Below, piece after piece: positions 1-4,516 of a DNA stretch of 5,134 bases. Source of the DNA: an uncultured Sphingomonadaceae bacterium (lineage in GTDB: Bacteria > Pseudomonadota > Alphaproteobacteria > Sphingomonadales > Sphingomonadaceae); contig CAMLKX010000143.1 of the NCBI GenBank assembly GCA_946480515.1, positions 1-5,134 on the forward strand. Direction: 5' to 3'. Both the position numbers and the translations under genes were made by a program. The notes beneath the pieces were generated by a model. The model saw only the letters and a program-made list of their open reading frames with translations. It was not told where the DNA came from and did no database searches. Every line of letters starts with the position of its first letter. Position 1 is the first letter of the stretch.

Positions 1-149
1 GCGAGGCACCGAACATAAGGGAGGTCTTTGCGCAGCAAAGTCGAGCTTATGTCGAAGAGATGCCAAGCATCGGACGGCCTGCGCGCAGCGACAGGACCGA
101 CGTCACGGGATTTACTCCCATGACGGCCTGCGCTAAACGCGTCCCGTTC
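1..149. other. Structured stretch with no convincing gene, upstream of secE
   Basis: I see no reliable gene here. The open frames are short, rich in Arg and Cys, and lack sphingomonad codon bias. There are several hairpins: ACATAAG (13-19) with CTTATGT (46-52) enclosing CTTTGC (26-31) with GCAAAG (35-40); GATGC/GCATC (59-63, 67-71); and CGTCA/TGACG (101-105, 121-125) enclosing GGGA/TCCC (107-110, 116-119). The 12-mer GACGGCCTGCGC occurs twice (73-84, 122-133). The run ends in the terminator at 150-186, so it may be the 3' part of a non-coding RNA, a leader, or the tail of a transcript that starts outside the window. The strand of any such RNA would be plus, judging from the terminator. No tRNA-Trp, which often precedes secE in bacteria, is recognisable here. 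Confidence 0.4.
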
Positions 150-186
150 GAGGTCCGGCGGAGCTGTCCGCGGACCTCCTTTTTTT
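150..186 (+). terminator. Strong intrinsic terminator immediately before secE
   Basis: GAGGTCCG (150-157) pairs with CGGACCTC (171-178). One bulged G (158) separates this from an inner stem CGGA/TCCG (159-162, 167-170) with loop GCTG. That is 12 base pairs followed by seven T residues (180-186). It would end transcripts coming from upstream of the window. Only 28 bp remain before the preferred secE start, too little for an obvious promoter, so secE-nusG may depend on partial read-through. Confidence 0.88.
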
Positions 187-214
187 AGTTTTGACTGCAA
201 AGGCCCAGGATCAG

Positions 215-412
215 GTGGCGAAGGTTTCTCCCGGCGAGTTCATCCGGCAGGTGCGGGTCGAAGCGGCGAAAGTCGTGTGGCCGTCCGCCAAGGAAACGCG
301 CATGACGGCGATCATGGTCATGATCATGACGACGATGCTGGCGCTGTTCTTCTTCGCGATCGACTCCGGGTTCAGCGCAATCGTCAAGTTTCTCCTGAGC
401 CTGCTCGGCTAA
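215..412 (+). CDS. secE: Preprotein translocase subunit SecE
   Basis: Small essential subunit of the SecYEG channel in the inner membrane, which clamps SecY during protein export and membrane insertion. The 65-residue product has a short cytoplasmic amphipathic region with the family signature VVWPSAKET (about residues 20-28). A single hydrophobic segment follows (about 31-49), then a hydrophobic tail. This is the one-membrane-span form found in most bacteria; the E. coli protein has three spans. I prefer the GTG at 215 because it gives MAKVSPGEF, the N-terminus I expect for alphaproteobacterial SecE, and AGGA lies at 207-210. An in-frame TTG at 191 would add eight residues (73 in all), but it has no Shine-Dalgarno and sits directly on the T-run of the terminator. 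nusG follows after 16 bp, so the two genes are very likely co-transcribed. Confidence 0.93.
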   Translation: MAKVSPGEFIRQVRVEAAKVVWPSAKETRMTAIMVMIMTTMLALFFFAIDSGFSAIVKFLLSLLG

Positions 413-428
413 CCGGATTAGGAATTCC

Positions 429-968
429 ATGTCCCGCTGGTACATCATCCACGCTTATTCGGGCTTTGAGAACAAGGTCCGGGATTCGATCCTGTCGGAA
501 GCAACGCGCCTGGGACTCGATCGCCTCGTGGAGCAGGTCGAGGTTCCGACCGAGACCGTCACGGAAATCCGCCGAGGCAAGAAGGTTCAGGCCGACCGCA
601 AGTTCATGCCCGGCTATGTGCTCGCCAAGCTGGCGATGAACGACGACGTCTATCACCTGATCAAGAACACGCCCAAGGTCACTGGCTTCCTCGGCGTGGG
701 CGGCAAGCCGCAGCCGATCAGCGATGTCGAGGCGTCGCGGATGCTCCAGACCAAGGACGAGGCCGCAGCCGCCGCGCCGAAGGCGAAGATCAAGGTCGAT
801 TTCGATATCGGAGACACGGTCCGCGTCACCAGCGGCAACTTCGCCACCTTCACCGGCATCGTCGAGGAGCTGGATCACGACCGCGGCCGGGCCAAGGTGT
901 CGATCTCGATCTTCGGCCGCTCGACCCCGCTCGAGCTGGGCTTCGAGGATGTCGAACGGGTGAAGTAA
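429..968 (+). CDS. nusG: Transcription termination/antitermination factor NusG
   Basis: NusG binds the clamp of elongating RNA polymerase, reduces pausing, assists Rho and contacts ribosomal protein S10 to couple transcription with translation. The product has 179 residues, the usual length. The N-terminal NGN domain starts with WYIIHAYSGFENKV (about 4-17) and contains the RKFMPGYVL strand (57-65). An Ala-rich linker (about 111-118) leads to a C-terminal KOW domain (about 125-179) with GDTVRVTSG and FTGIVEELD, ending in FEDVERVK. AGGA at 420-423 lies 5 bp before the ATG. It follows secE by 16 bp. No good terminator follows it: the convergent small gene's stop codon is only 3 bp away, and the nearest candidate (hairpin about 991-1010 with four T) is weak and lies inside that gene. 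Confidence 0.97.
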   Translation: MSRWYIIHAYSGFENKVRDSILSEATRLGLDRLVEQVEVPTETVTEIRRGKKVQADRKFMPGYVLAKLAMNDDVYHLIKNTPKVTGFLGVGGKPQPISDVEASRMLQTKDEAAAAAPKAKIKVDFDIGDTVRVTSGNFATFTGIVEELDHDRGRAKVSISIFGRSTPLELGFEDVERVK

Positions 969-971
969 GTT

Positions 972-1208
972 CTACTCGCGGAGGCATCTACCGCGAACGA
1001 AGCCCTGCGGGTTTTGATAAAGCAAGATTGAGTCGATCTCACAAAGATTCTGCTGAAGTCGCTCAAGATCCGAGTTCATGTCGGTGATGTCGCGGCCATT
1101 CTCGGTATGTCTCACGATCGGTTGACCTGCCCGGAGACTTTCGATGCTCCAAATTAGGTCTTCACGCTCGGAGGACAGTTGCTGCAATTCCCAATTTGTC
1201 CAGCTCAT
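972..1208 (-). CDS. Small unrecognised protein on the opposite strand, between nusG and rplK
   Basis: Hypothetical protein of 78 residues; I do not recognise the family. On the minus strand GGAG (complement of 1216-1219) lies 7 bp before the ATG (1206-1208), a good ribosome binding site. The sequence reads as two helices (about 6-27 and 41-65) joined by a turn region with G28, P30 and GRD (38-40). It is rich in Glu, Gln, Leu and Asp, with Trp at 3, 6 and 20 and Cys at 56 and 75. There is no signal peptide or membrane span, so it is probably cytoplasmic. About 60% of its codons end in G or C by hand count, clearly below the ribosomal genes around it, and it uses AGA, CTA and ATT. This fits an acquired or weakly expressed gene. 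It runs against the cluster and stops 3 bp from the nusG stop codon. The layout, helix - possible beta hairpin - helix, loosely recalls small phage head-tail proteins such as gpW, but this is only a resemblance. Confidence 0.6.
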   Translation of the reverse strand: MSWTNWELQQLSSEREDLIWSIESLRAGQPIVRHTENGRDITDMNSDLERLQQNLCEIDSILLYQNPQGFVRGRCLRE

Positions 1209-1238
1209 TGGATATCTCCATGGTTAGGGAGGATCATT

Positions 1239-1264
1239 CTGTCTGAAGAATTTGGCTCAGACAG
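1239..1264. repeat. Perfect 8-bp dyad between the small minus-strand gene and the rplK promoter
   Basis: CTGTCTGA (1239-1246) is exactly complementary to TCAGACAG (1257-1264), with 10 bases between. On the plus strand it is followed by TTCCCCTTTC, which is too poor in T for a convincing terminator. On the minus strand it would lie in the 5' leader of the small gene. It lies about 18 bp upstream of the rplK -35 box, so it could be an operator or an RNA hairpin. Confidence 0.5.
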
Positions 1265-1281
1265 TTCCCCTTTCGTATCAC

Positions 1282-1310
1282 CTTGATCGGCGGCGCGGTT
1301 CTGCTATGGC
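1282..1310 (+). promoter_or_regulatory. Predicted rplK-rplA promoter
   Basis: The -35 box is CTTGAT (1282-1287) and the -10 box is CTATGG (1304-1309), close to the alphaproteobacterial CTTGAC/CTATAT type. The TTG and TAT triplets are 22 bp apart, exactly as upstream of rplJ and rpoB. The following bases are CGCGCGC, a GC-rich discriminator of the kind linked to stringent control. Transcription would start near 1316, giving a leader of about 120 bases. Confidence 0.6.
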
Positions 1311-1389
1311 CGCGCGCTTCCAACGCACCATCGCTGGAACTTGCGGGAGGCAGCCCACCCGGCCGCCGCTTGGACCGCTAAACTTGAAC

Positions 1390-1416
1390 GGGCGTCCCGC
1401 CGTTGCGCGGTCGCCC
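1390..1416 (+). promoter_or_regulatory. Hairpin in the rplK leader, possible L1 control site
   Basis: GGGCG (1390-1394) pairs with CGCCC (1412-1416), enclosing CCGC/GCGG (1397-1400, 1407-1410). It ends 19 bp before the rplK start. In E. coli, L1 represses this operon by binding a leader element just before rplK. The position fits that role, but I have not matched the L1-binding motif itself, so this is inference. Confidence 0.35.
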
Positions 1417-1435
1417 ACTAGAGAGTGAGTGAATA

Positions 1436-1867
1436 ATGGCAAAGAAGATTACCGGCTATATCAAGCTGCAGGTGCCGGCCGGCGCCGCCAATCCCTCCCC
1501 GCCGATCGGGCCCGCCCTCGGTCAGCGCGGTGTCAACATCATGGAATTCTGCAAGGCGTTCAATGCCGCCACGCAGGAGCTTGAGAAGAGCATGCCGATC
1601 CCGACGGTGATCACCGTTTATGCGGACCGCAGCTTCTCCTTCACGACCACGACTCCGCCCGCCAGTTTCCTGCTGAAGAAGGCTGCGAAGATCCAGTCGG
1701 GCTCGAAGGAGCCGGGCAAGGCCAGCGCGGGGACGATCAAGCGTTCGCAGCTGGCGGAGATCGCGGAAACCAAGATGAAGGACCTCAATGCCAACGACAT
1801 TGAGGCCGCAACCAAGATCATCGAAGGCTCGGCACGCGCCATGGGCCTCCAGGTCGTGGAGGGCTAA
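1436..1867 (+). CDS. rplK: 50S ribosomal protein L11
   Basis: L11 binds the GTPase-associated region of 23S rRNA at the base of the L7/L12 stalk. It takes part in factor-dependent GTP hydrolysis and in activating RelA on stalled ribosomes. The product has 143 residues, the usual length. The N-terminal domain (about 1-70) carries the proline-rich helix [11 protein letters not shown] (20-30), the region where thiostrepton-class antibiotics bind, followed by [13 protein letters not shown]. The C-terminal rRNA-binding domain (about 75-143) contains the basic loop [17 protein letters not shown] (89-105). Upstream there is only a weak purine-rich GAGAGTGAG tract (1421-1429) rather than a strong Shine-Dalgarno. 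rplA follows after 3 bp. Transcription probably starts from the promoter at 1282-1310. Confidence 0.98.
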   Translation: MAKKITGYIKLQVPAGAANPSPPIGPALGQRGVNIMEFCKAFNAATQELEKSMPIPTVITVYADRSFSFTTTTPPASFLLKKAAKIQSGSKEPGKASAGTIKRSQLAEIAETKMKDLNANDIEAATKIIEGSARAMGLQVVEG

Positions 1868-1870
1868 GCC

Positions 1871-2569
1871 ATGTCAAAGCTCACGAAGAAGCAAAAGGCG
1901 CAGCTCGGGTCGGTCGATCGCGAGAAGCTTTATGGAGTCTCCGAGGCAATTGGCCTGGTGAAGACCCTCGCCACCTCGAAGTTCGACGAGACGGTCGAGG
2001 TTGCGCTCAACCTCGGTGTTGATCCGCGTCACGCCGACCAGATGGTCCGCGGCGTCGTCAACCTGCCCAAGGGCACCGGCAAGGATGTCCGGGTCGCGGT
2101 GTTCGCTCGCGGCGACAAGGCCGACGAAGCGCGCGCTGCCGGCGCGGAGACAGTCGGCGCCGAGGACCTGATGGAAGCCATGCAGAATGGCGACACCAAC
2201 TATGACCGCGTCATCGCCAGCCCGGACATGATGGGTGTGGTCGGACGGCTCGGCAAGGTGCTCGGCCCCAAGGGATTGATGCCCAACCCCAAGCTCGGCA
2301 CGGTCACTCCGAACGTCGCCGAGGCGGTCAAGGCCGCGAAGTCGGGCCAGGTCGAGTTCCGCGTCGAAAAGGCCGGGATCATCCACGCTGGCATCGGCAA
2401 GGCGAGCTTCCCCGCCGAGGACCTCAAGGCCAATTTCGACGCGTTCGTCGAGGCGATCGTCAAGGCCAAGCCGACCGGCGCCAAGGGCAAATATGTCCAG
2501 AAGGTCGCGGTCAGCTCGACCATGGGTCCGGGCGTCAAGGTCGACCTGACGGAAGTCGCGGGGGCTTAG
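1871..2569 (+). CDS. rplA: 50S ribosomal protein L1
   Basis: L1 binds 23S rRNA helices 76-78, forms the mobile L1 stalk that guides deacylated tRNA out of the E site, and in E. coli represses its own operon. The product has 232 residues, the normal length. Domain I is built from both ends (about 1-67 and 159-232). Domain II (about 68-158) holds the family signature [20 protein letters not shown] (125-144). Its ribosome binding site GGAGG (1858-1862) lies inside the last codons of rplK, 8 bp before the ATG, so the two genes are translationally coupled. A strong terminator follows at 2599-2628 and closes the rplK-rplA unit. Confidence 0.98.
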   Translation: MSKLTKKQKAQLGSVDREKLYGVSEAIGLVKTLATSKFDETVEVALNLGVDPRHADQMVRGVVNLPKGTGKDVRVAVFARGDKADEARAAGAETVGAEDLMEAMQNGDTNYDRVIASPDMMGVVGRLGKVLGPKGLMPNPKLGTVTPNVAEAVKAAKSGQVEFRVEKAGIIHAGIGKASFPAEDLKANFDAFVEAIVKAKPTGAKGKYVQKVAVSSTMGPGVKVDLTEVAGA

Positions 2570-2598
2570 TCCTCCCTGTCTCAGTGACTGGGTGTTGG

Positions 2599-2628
2599 AG
2601 GCCGGGGCGGCAACGCTCCGGCCTTTTT
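2599..2628 (+). terminator. Intrinsic terminator after rplA
   Basis: AGGCCGG (2599-2605) pairs with CCGGCCT (2618-2624). The stem continues through GGCG/CGCT (2606-2609, 2614-2617, one G-U pair) to a GCAA tetraloop (2610-2613) of the stable GNRA class. Five T residues follow (2624-2628). This separates rplK-rplA from rplJ-rplL. Confidence 0.92.
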
Positions 2629-2644
2629 GCGAAGTCAGCAGCGC

Positions 2645-2673
2645 CTTGATTCCCGTGCGGAATCCGCTATAGG
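2645..2673 (+). promoter_or_regulatory. Predicted rplJ-rplL promoter
   Basis: The -35 box is CTTGAT (2645-2650) and the -10 box is CTATAG (2667-2672). The spacing equals that of the rplK and rpoB promoters, with TTG to TAT at 22 bp. It lies just downstream of the rplA terminator, as expected for a new transcription unit. The sequence after the -10 box, GCGCGCCTCG, is GC-rich. The start would be near 2679. Confidence 0.68.
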
Positions 2674-2679
2674 CGCGCC

Positions 2680-2932
2680 TCGCGTCCGGCTTGCCGGGCG
2701 CAGCCGTCCGAGACAGCTGGCGCTCCGCAGGGGGCTTAATCTCCAGCCGAGACGGGGACAGGACTCATCGGGCGCAACCTCCTGCAGGCCGCGCCCGTCG
2801 TGCGTTGCGACGGCCGATTGCGCCAGGCAGCGCCATCGATCCCATGCCCCACGGACAAGGACCGGGCCAGCCGCTTGCGGCCGGCCGCTGCTCGCCGGAT
2901 GGTCCGGCGGGTGGAACGATGAGGAGTATGGC
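2680..2932 (+). promoter_or_regulatory. Long structured rplJ leader (L10 autoregulation type)
   Basis: No gene is seen in these 253 bases. They fold readily: GGGCGC/GCGCCC (2770-2775, 2791-2796); or, overlapping it, CCGTCG/CGACGG (2795-2800, 2808-2813); GGCC-A-GCCG/CGGC-C-GGCC (2865-2873, 2878-2886); and CGCCGGA/TCCGGCG (2893-2899, 2903-2909), which ends 11 bp before the ribosome binding site GAGGAG (2921-2926). In E. coli and many bacteria, the L10-L12 complex binds the rplJ leader and represses translation. Length and place fit, but the binding motif was not matched base by base. Confidence 0.6.
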
Positions 2933-3448
2933 ATGGATCGTTCGCAAAAGGCCGATCTGGTTGCCGAGCTGAAGCAAGTCTTCACCGAGACGAGCGTGGT
3001 GGTTGTCACTCGCAATCTCGGCCTGTCGGTCGCGCAGTCGACCGACTTGCGTCTGAAGATGCGCGACGCCGGTGCCCAGTTCAAAGTTGCGAAGAACCGT
3101 CTTGCCCTGATCGCGCTCGAGGGATCGCAGTACCAGCCGATCGGTGACCTGTTGAAGGGCCCGACCGCGCTTGCGACCTCACCCGACCCCGTCGCCGCCG
3201 CCAAGGTCGCGGTGGCGTTCGCCAAGACGACCGACAAGTTCGAAATCGTCGGCGGGGCAATGGGTGACACCTACCTCGACGCGAATGGGATCAAGGCGCT
3301 GGCCGAGCTTCCGTCGCTTGACGAACTGCGTGCAACCCTCGTGGGCCTGATTCAGGCGCCCGCGAGCAAGATCGCCCGCACCGTCAGCGAGCCGGGAGCA
3401 CAGCTGGCACGGCTCTTCCAAGCTTATGCCAGCAAGGAAGCGGCATAG
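2933..3448 (+). CDS. rplJ: 50S ribosomal protein L10
   Basis: L10 anchors the L7/L12 dimers to 23S rRNA next to L11, forming the stalk that recruits translation factors. As the L10-L12 complex it also represses its own mRNA in studied bacteria. The product has 171 residues, near the usual size. The globular N-terminal domain includes the rRNA-binding stretch [10 protein letters not shown] (50-59) and the conserved KGPTAL (75-80). The C-terminal helix (about 147-171, ending in [13 protein letters not shown]) is the docking site for L12 dimers. The ATG at 2933 is preferred because GAGGAG (2921-2926) is 6 bp upstream and it gives the typical start [10 protein letters not shown]. The frame stays open to 2627, but that extension is leader RNA. 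rplL follows after 60 bp. Confidence 0.97.
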   Translation: MDRSQKADLVAELKQVFTETSVVVVTRNLGLSVAQSTDLRLKMRDAGAQFKVAKNRLALIALEGSQYQPIGDLLKGPTALATSPDPVAAAKVAVAFAKTTDKFEIVGGAMGDTYLDANGIKALAELPSLDELRATLVGLIQAPASKIARTVSEPGAQLARLFQAYASKEAA

Positions 3449-3479
3449 GATTTTTCGTTTCGTTTCAACGCACGACACT

Positions 3480-3493
3480 GGGGCACCTGCCCC
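3480..3493 (+). promoter_or_regulatory. Small hairpin between rplJ and rplL
   Basis: GGGGC (3480-3484) pairs with GCCCC (3489-3493) around loop ACCT, five base pairs just upstream of the rplL ribosome binding site AGGAG (3498-3502). There is no T-run after it, so it is not a terminator. It could mark an RNA processing site or tune rplL translation, since several L12 copies are needed per L10. Confidence 0.35.
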
Positions 3494-3508
3494 GTACAGG
3501 AGTTTGAC

Positions 3509-3889
3509 ATGGCTGATATCAATGCGCTGGTCGACCAGCTTTCTGAACTGACCGTCCTCGAGGCCGCCGAACTGGCGAAGGCGCTCGAAGAGAAGTGGGG
3601 CGTTTCCGCCGCGGCTGCGGTCGCGGTTGCCGGCCCGGCTGCTGGCGGCGGCGCTGCCGCTCCGGCCGCGGAAGAGAAGACCGAGTTCGACGTGATCCTC
3701 ACCGGCGACGGTGGCAAGAAGATCAACGTCATCAAGGAAGTCCGCGCGATCACTGGCCTCGGCCTGGGTGAGGCGAAGGCGCTGGTCGAAGGCGCTCCCA
3801 AGCCGCTCAAGGAAGGCGTCAACAAGGACGAAGCCGAGAAGATCAAGAAGCAGATCGAGGAAGCCGGCGGAACCGTCGAGCTCAAGTAA
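3509..3889 (+). CDS. rplL: 50S ribosomal protein L7/L12
   Basis: L7/L12 is the multi-copy stalk protein that recruits initiation and elongation factors and stimulates their GTPase activity. The product has 126 residues. The N-terminal dimerisation and L10-binding helices (about 1-32, [20 protein letters not shown]) are followed by a flexible Ala/Gly/Pro hinge (about 33-54). The C-terminal factor-binding domain (about 55-126) contains [20 protein letters not shown] (71-90), [13 protein letters not shown] and the terminal GGTVELK. A strong AGGAG (3498-3502) lies 6 bp before the ATG. It is co-transcribed with rplJ and followed by the terminator at 3951-3979. Confidence 0.98.
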   Translation: MADINALVDQLSELTVLEAAELAKALEEKWGVSAAAAVAVAGPAAGGGAAAPAAEEKTEFDVILTGDGGKKINVIKEVRAITGLGLGEAKALVEGAPKPLKEGVNKDEAEKIKKQIEEAGGTVELK

Positions 3890-3913
3890 CCTCGCCCGCA
3901 TTAGCAGCGTGAG

Positions 3914-3944
3914 GTCATCCCGGACTTGATCCGGGATCCATGAC
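3914..3944. repeat. Dispersed palindromic repeat after rplL
   Basis: GTCAT (3914-3918) and ATGAC (3940-3944) flank CCCGGA/TCCGGG (3919-3924, 3930-3935) with loop CTTGA and an unpaired ATCC (3936-3939). I recognise the core CCCGGACTTGATCCGGGAT as an element scattered through many alphaproteobacterial genomes between genes. Read on the minus strand it gives the peptide SWIPDQVRDD, which turns up in many spurious alphaproteobacterial proteins. It sits between the rplL stop codon and the terminator. Confidence 0.75.
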
Positions 3945-3950
3945 AAGAGG

Positions 3951-3979
3951 GGGGCGGTCCGGCGACGGGCCGCCCCTTT
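3951..3979 (+). terminator. Intrinsic terminator after rplL
   Basis: GGGGCGGTCC (3951-3960) pairs with GGGCCGCCCC (3967-3976), ten pairs including one G-U, around loop GGCGAC. TTTCATTT follows. It ends the rplJ-rplL unit and separates it from the PEP-CTERM gene and rpoB. Confidence 0.85.
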
Positions 3980-4024
3980 CATTTGTGCTGAGCGCCAGTT
4001 GGAACATAATTCACGACCATTGCC

Positions 4025-4049
4025 GGAACGTCTCGGCTAACCCGCCGTT
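4025..4049 (+). promoter_or_regulatory. Candidate EcfG (general stress) promoter for the PEP-CTERM gene
   Basis: GGAAC (4025-4029) and CGTT (4046-4049) are separated by exactly 16 bases. This matches the published alphaproteobacterial EcfG/SigT consensus GGAAC-N16/17-CGTT. Transcription would start near 4056, about 45 bases before the preferred start codon at 4102. A chance match is possible because GGAAC alone occurs several times in the window, but only this copy has CGTT at the right distance. Confidence 0.55.
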
Positions 4050-4101
4050 AACGCTGACCTGAACCGCCGGAATGTACCCGGTGCGAACGGAGCATCAGCA
4101 C

Positions 4102-4452
4102 ATGCGTATCTTGGGCTTGAGCCTGGCTTTGGCTGCCTTCCCGACGGCCGGACAAGCTGCCACTCTTCTTCCAACCTCCGAGTGGACCGATCTTCCAGTC
4201 TTCGCCCTGCCCCTTCCTCCTGTCTCGGAGGTGGGAACGGTAGGATCGCTAACTCCGCTTGACCTATCGGCGGTTTTCCTCACCGCACCGGCGGCTGAGC
4301 GGAGCAGTGCTCTGTCCCCGCTCCGGCTGACCGGCACGAACCCAGCACGAGTGCCGGAGCCGGGCACCTGGGCGTTCGCGCTCGCCGCCTTTGGATTTGC
4401 GGGCTATGTCCTGCGACGGGCTCGTCACCCGGGACTCCTTCAACTGGCCTGA
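4102..4452 (+). CDS. Short secreted protein with a PEPxxWA-type PEP-CTERM sorting signal
   Basis: Probable exosortase substrate of 116 residues. It starts with a Sec signal peptide (MRILGLSLALAAFPTAGQAA, cleavage probably after residue 19 or 20). The mature part is only about 65 residues, rich in Pro, Leu, Ser and Thr, with no Cys and no domain I recognise. The end carries the sorting signal VPEPGTWA (84-91), a hydrophobic segment (about 90-104) and basic RRAR (105-108), then an eight-residue tail. In this family the exosortase is thought to cut near PEP and pass the protein to the cell surface or matrix; no exosortase gene is visible here. The ATG at 4102 is chosen because GGAG (4089-4092) is 9 bp upstream and the signal peptide begins there. 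An in-frame ATG at 4072 would add ten polar residues without a ribosome binding site. The likely promoter is at 4025-4049. The mature function is unknown. Confidence 0.85.
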   Translation: MRILGLSLALAAFPTAGQAATLLPTSEWTDLPVFALPLPPVSEVGTVGSLTPLDLSAVFLTAPAAERSSALSPLRLTGTNPARVPEPGTWAFALAAFGFAGYVLRRARHPGLLQLA

Positions 4453-4470
4453 CGACGGGTAAGTCGGGCC
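4446..4470 (+). terminator. Weak hairpin across the stop codon of the PEP-CTERM gene
   Basis: GGCCTGAC (4446-4453) pairs with GTCGGGCC (4463-4470), eight pairs including one T-G, with a nine-base loop. The TGA stop (4450-4452) lies in the left arm. Only GGTTCTTCG follows, so it is at best a weak terminator; it may instead protect the 3' end of the mRNA. Confidence 0.35.
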
Positions 4471-4482
4471 GGTTCTTCGCCC

Positions 4483-4511
4483 CTTGCGTCGTTTGAGAAT
4501 CGGCCTATATC
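4483..4511 (+). promoter_or_regulatory. Predicted rpoB promoter
   Basis: The -35 box is CTTGCG (4483-4488) and the -10 box is CTATAT (4505-4510), the latter equal to the alphaproteobacterial consensus. TTG and TAT are again 22 bp apart, as for rplK and rplJ. The start would be near 4517, leaving a leader of about 227 bases before rpoB. Confidence 0.6.
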
Positions 4512-4516
4512 TCGTC

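Noticed and set aside
139..160. tRNA T-arm-like GTTCGAGGTCC suggesting a tRNA before secE
   Set aside because: The flanking bases do not form a T stem, and no anticodon or acceptor stem fits; the segment is the left arm of the terminator.
384..878. 164-residue minus-strand frame over nusG
   Set aside because: Antisense shadow of nusG, no ribosome binding site considered convincing, Asp/Arg/Leu-rich low-quality peptide.
2627..2932. N-terminal extension of rplJ by about 102 codons
   Set aside because: The extension covers the promoter and structured leader, and GAGGAG precisely positions the ATG at 2933, which gives the normal L10 length.
2635..3270. 211-residue minus-strand frame over the rplJ leader and gene
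   Set aside because: Antisense to rplJ and across its promoter and leader; the peptide has no recognisable domain and resembles a GC-rich shadow.
3179..3982. 267-residue minus-strand frame antisense to rplJ and rplL
   Set aside because: It is a shadow of two certain ribosomal genes, and its start lies in the repeat and terminator after rplL (it contains SWIPDQVRDD). High GC commonly produces long antisense frames.
4072..4101. Earlier ATG for the PEP-CTERM gene
   Set aside because: Adds ten mostly polar residues ahead of the signal peptide and has no ribosome binding site; ATG 4102 has GGAG at 9 bp.
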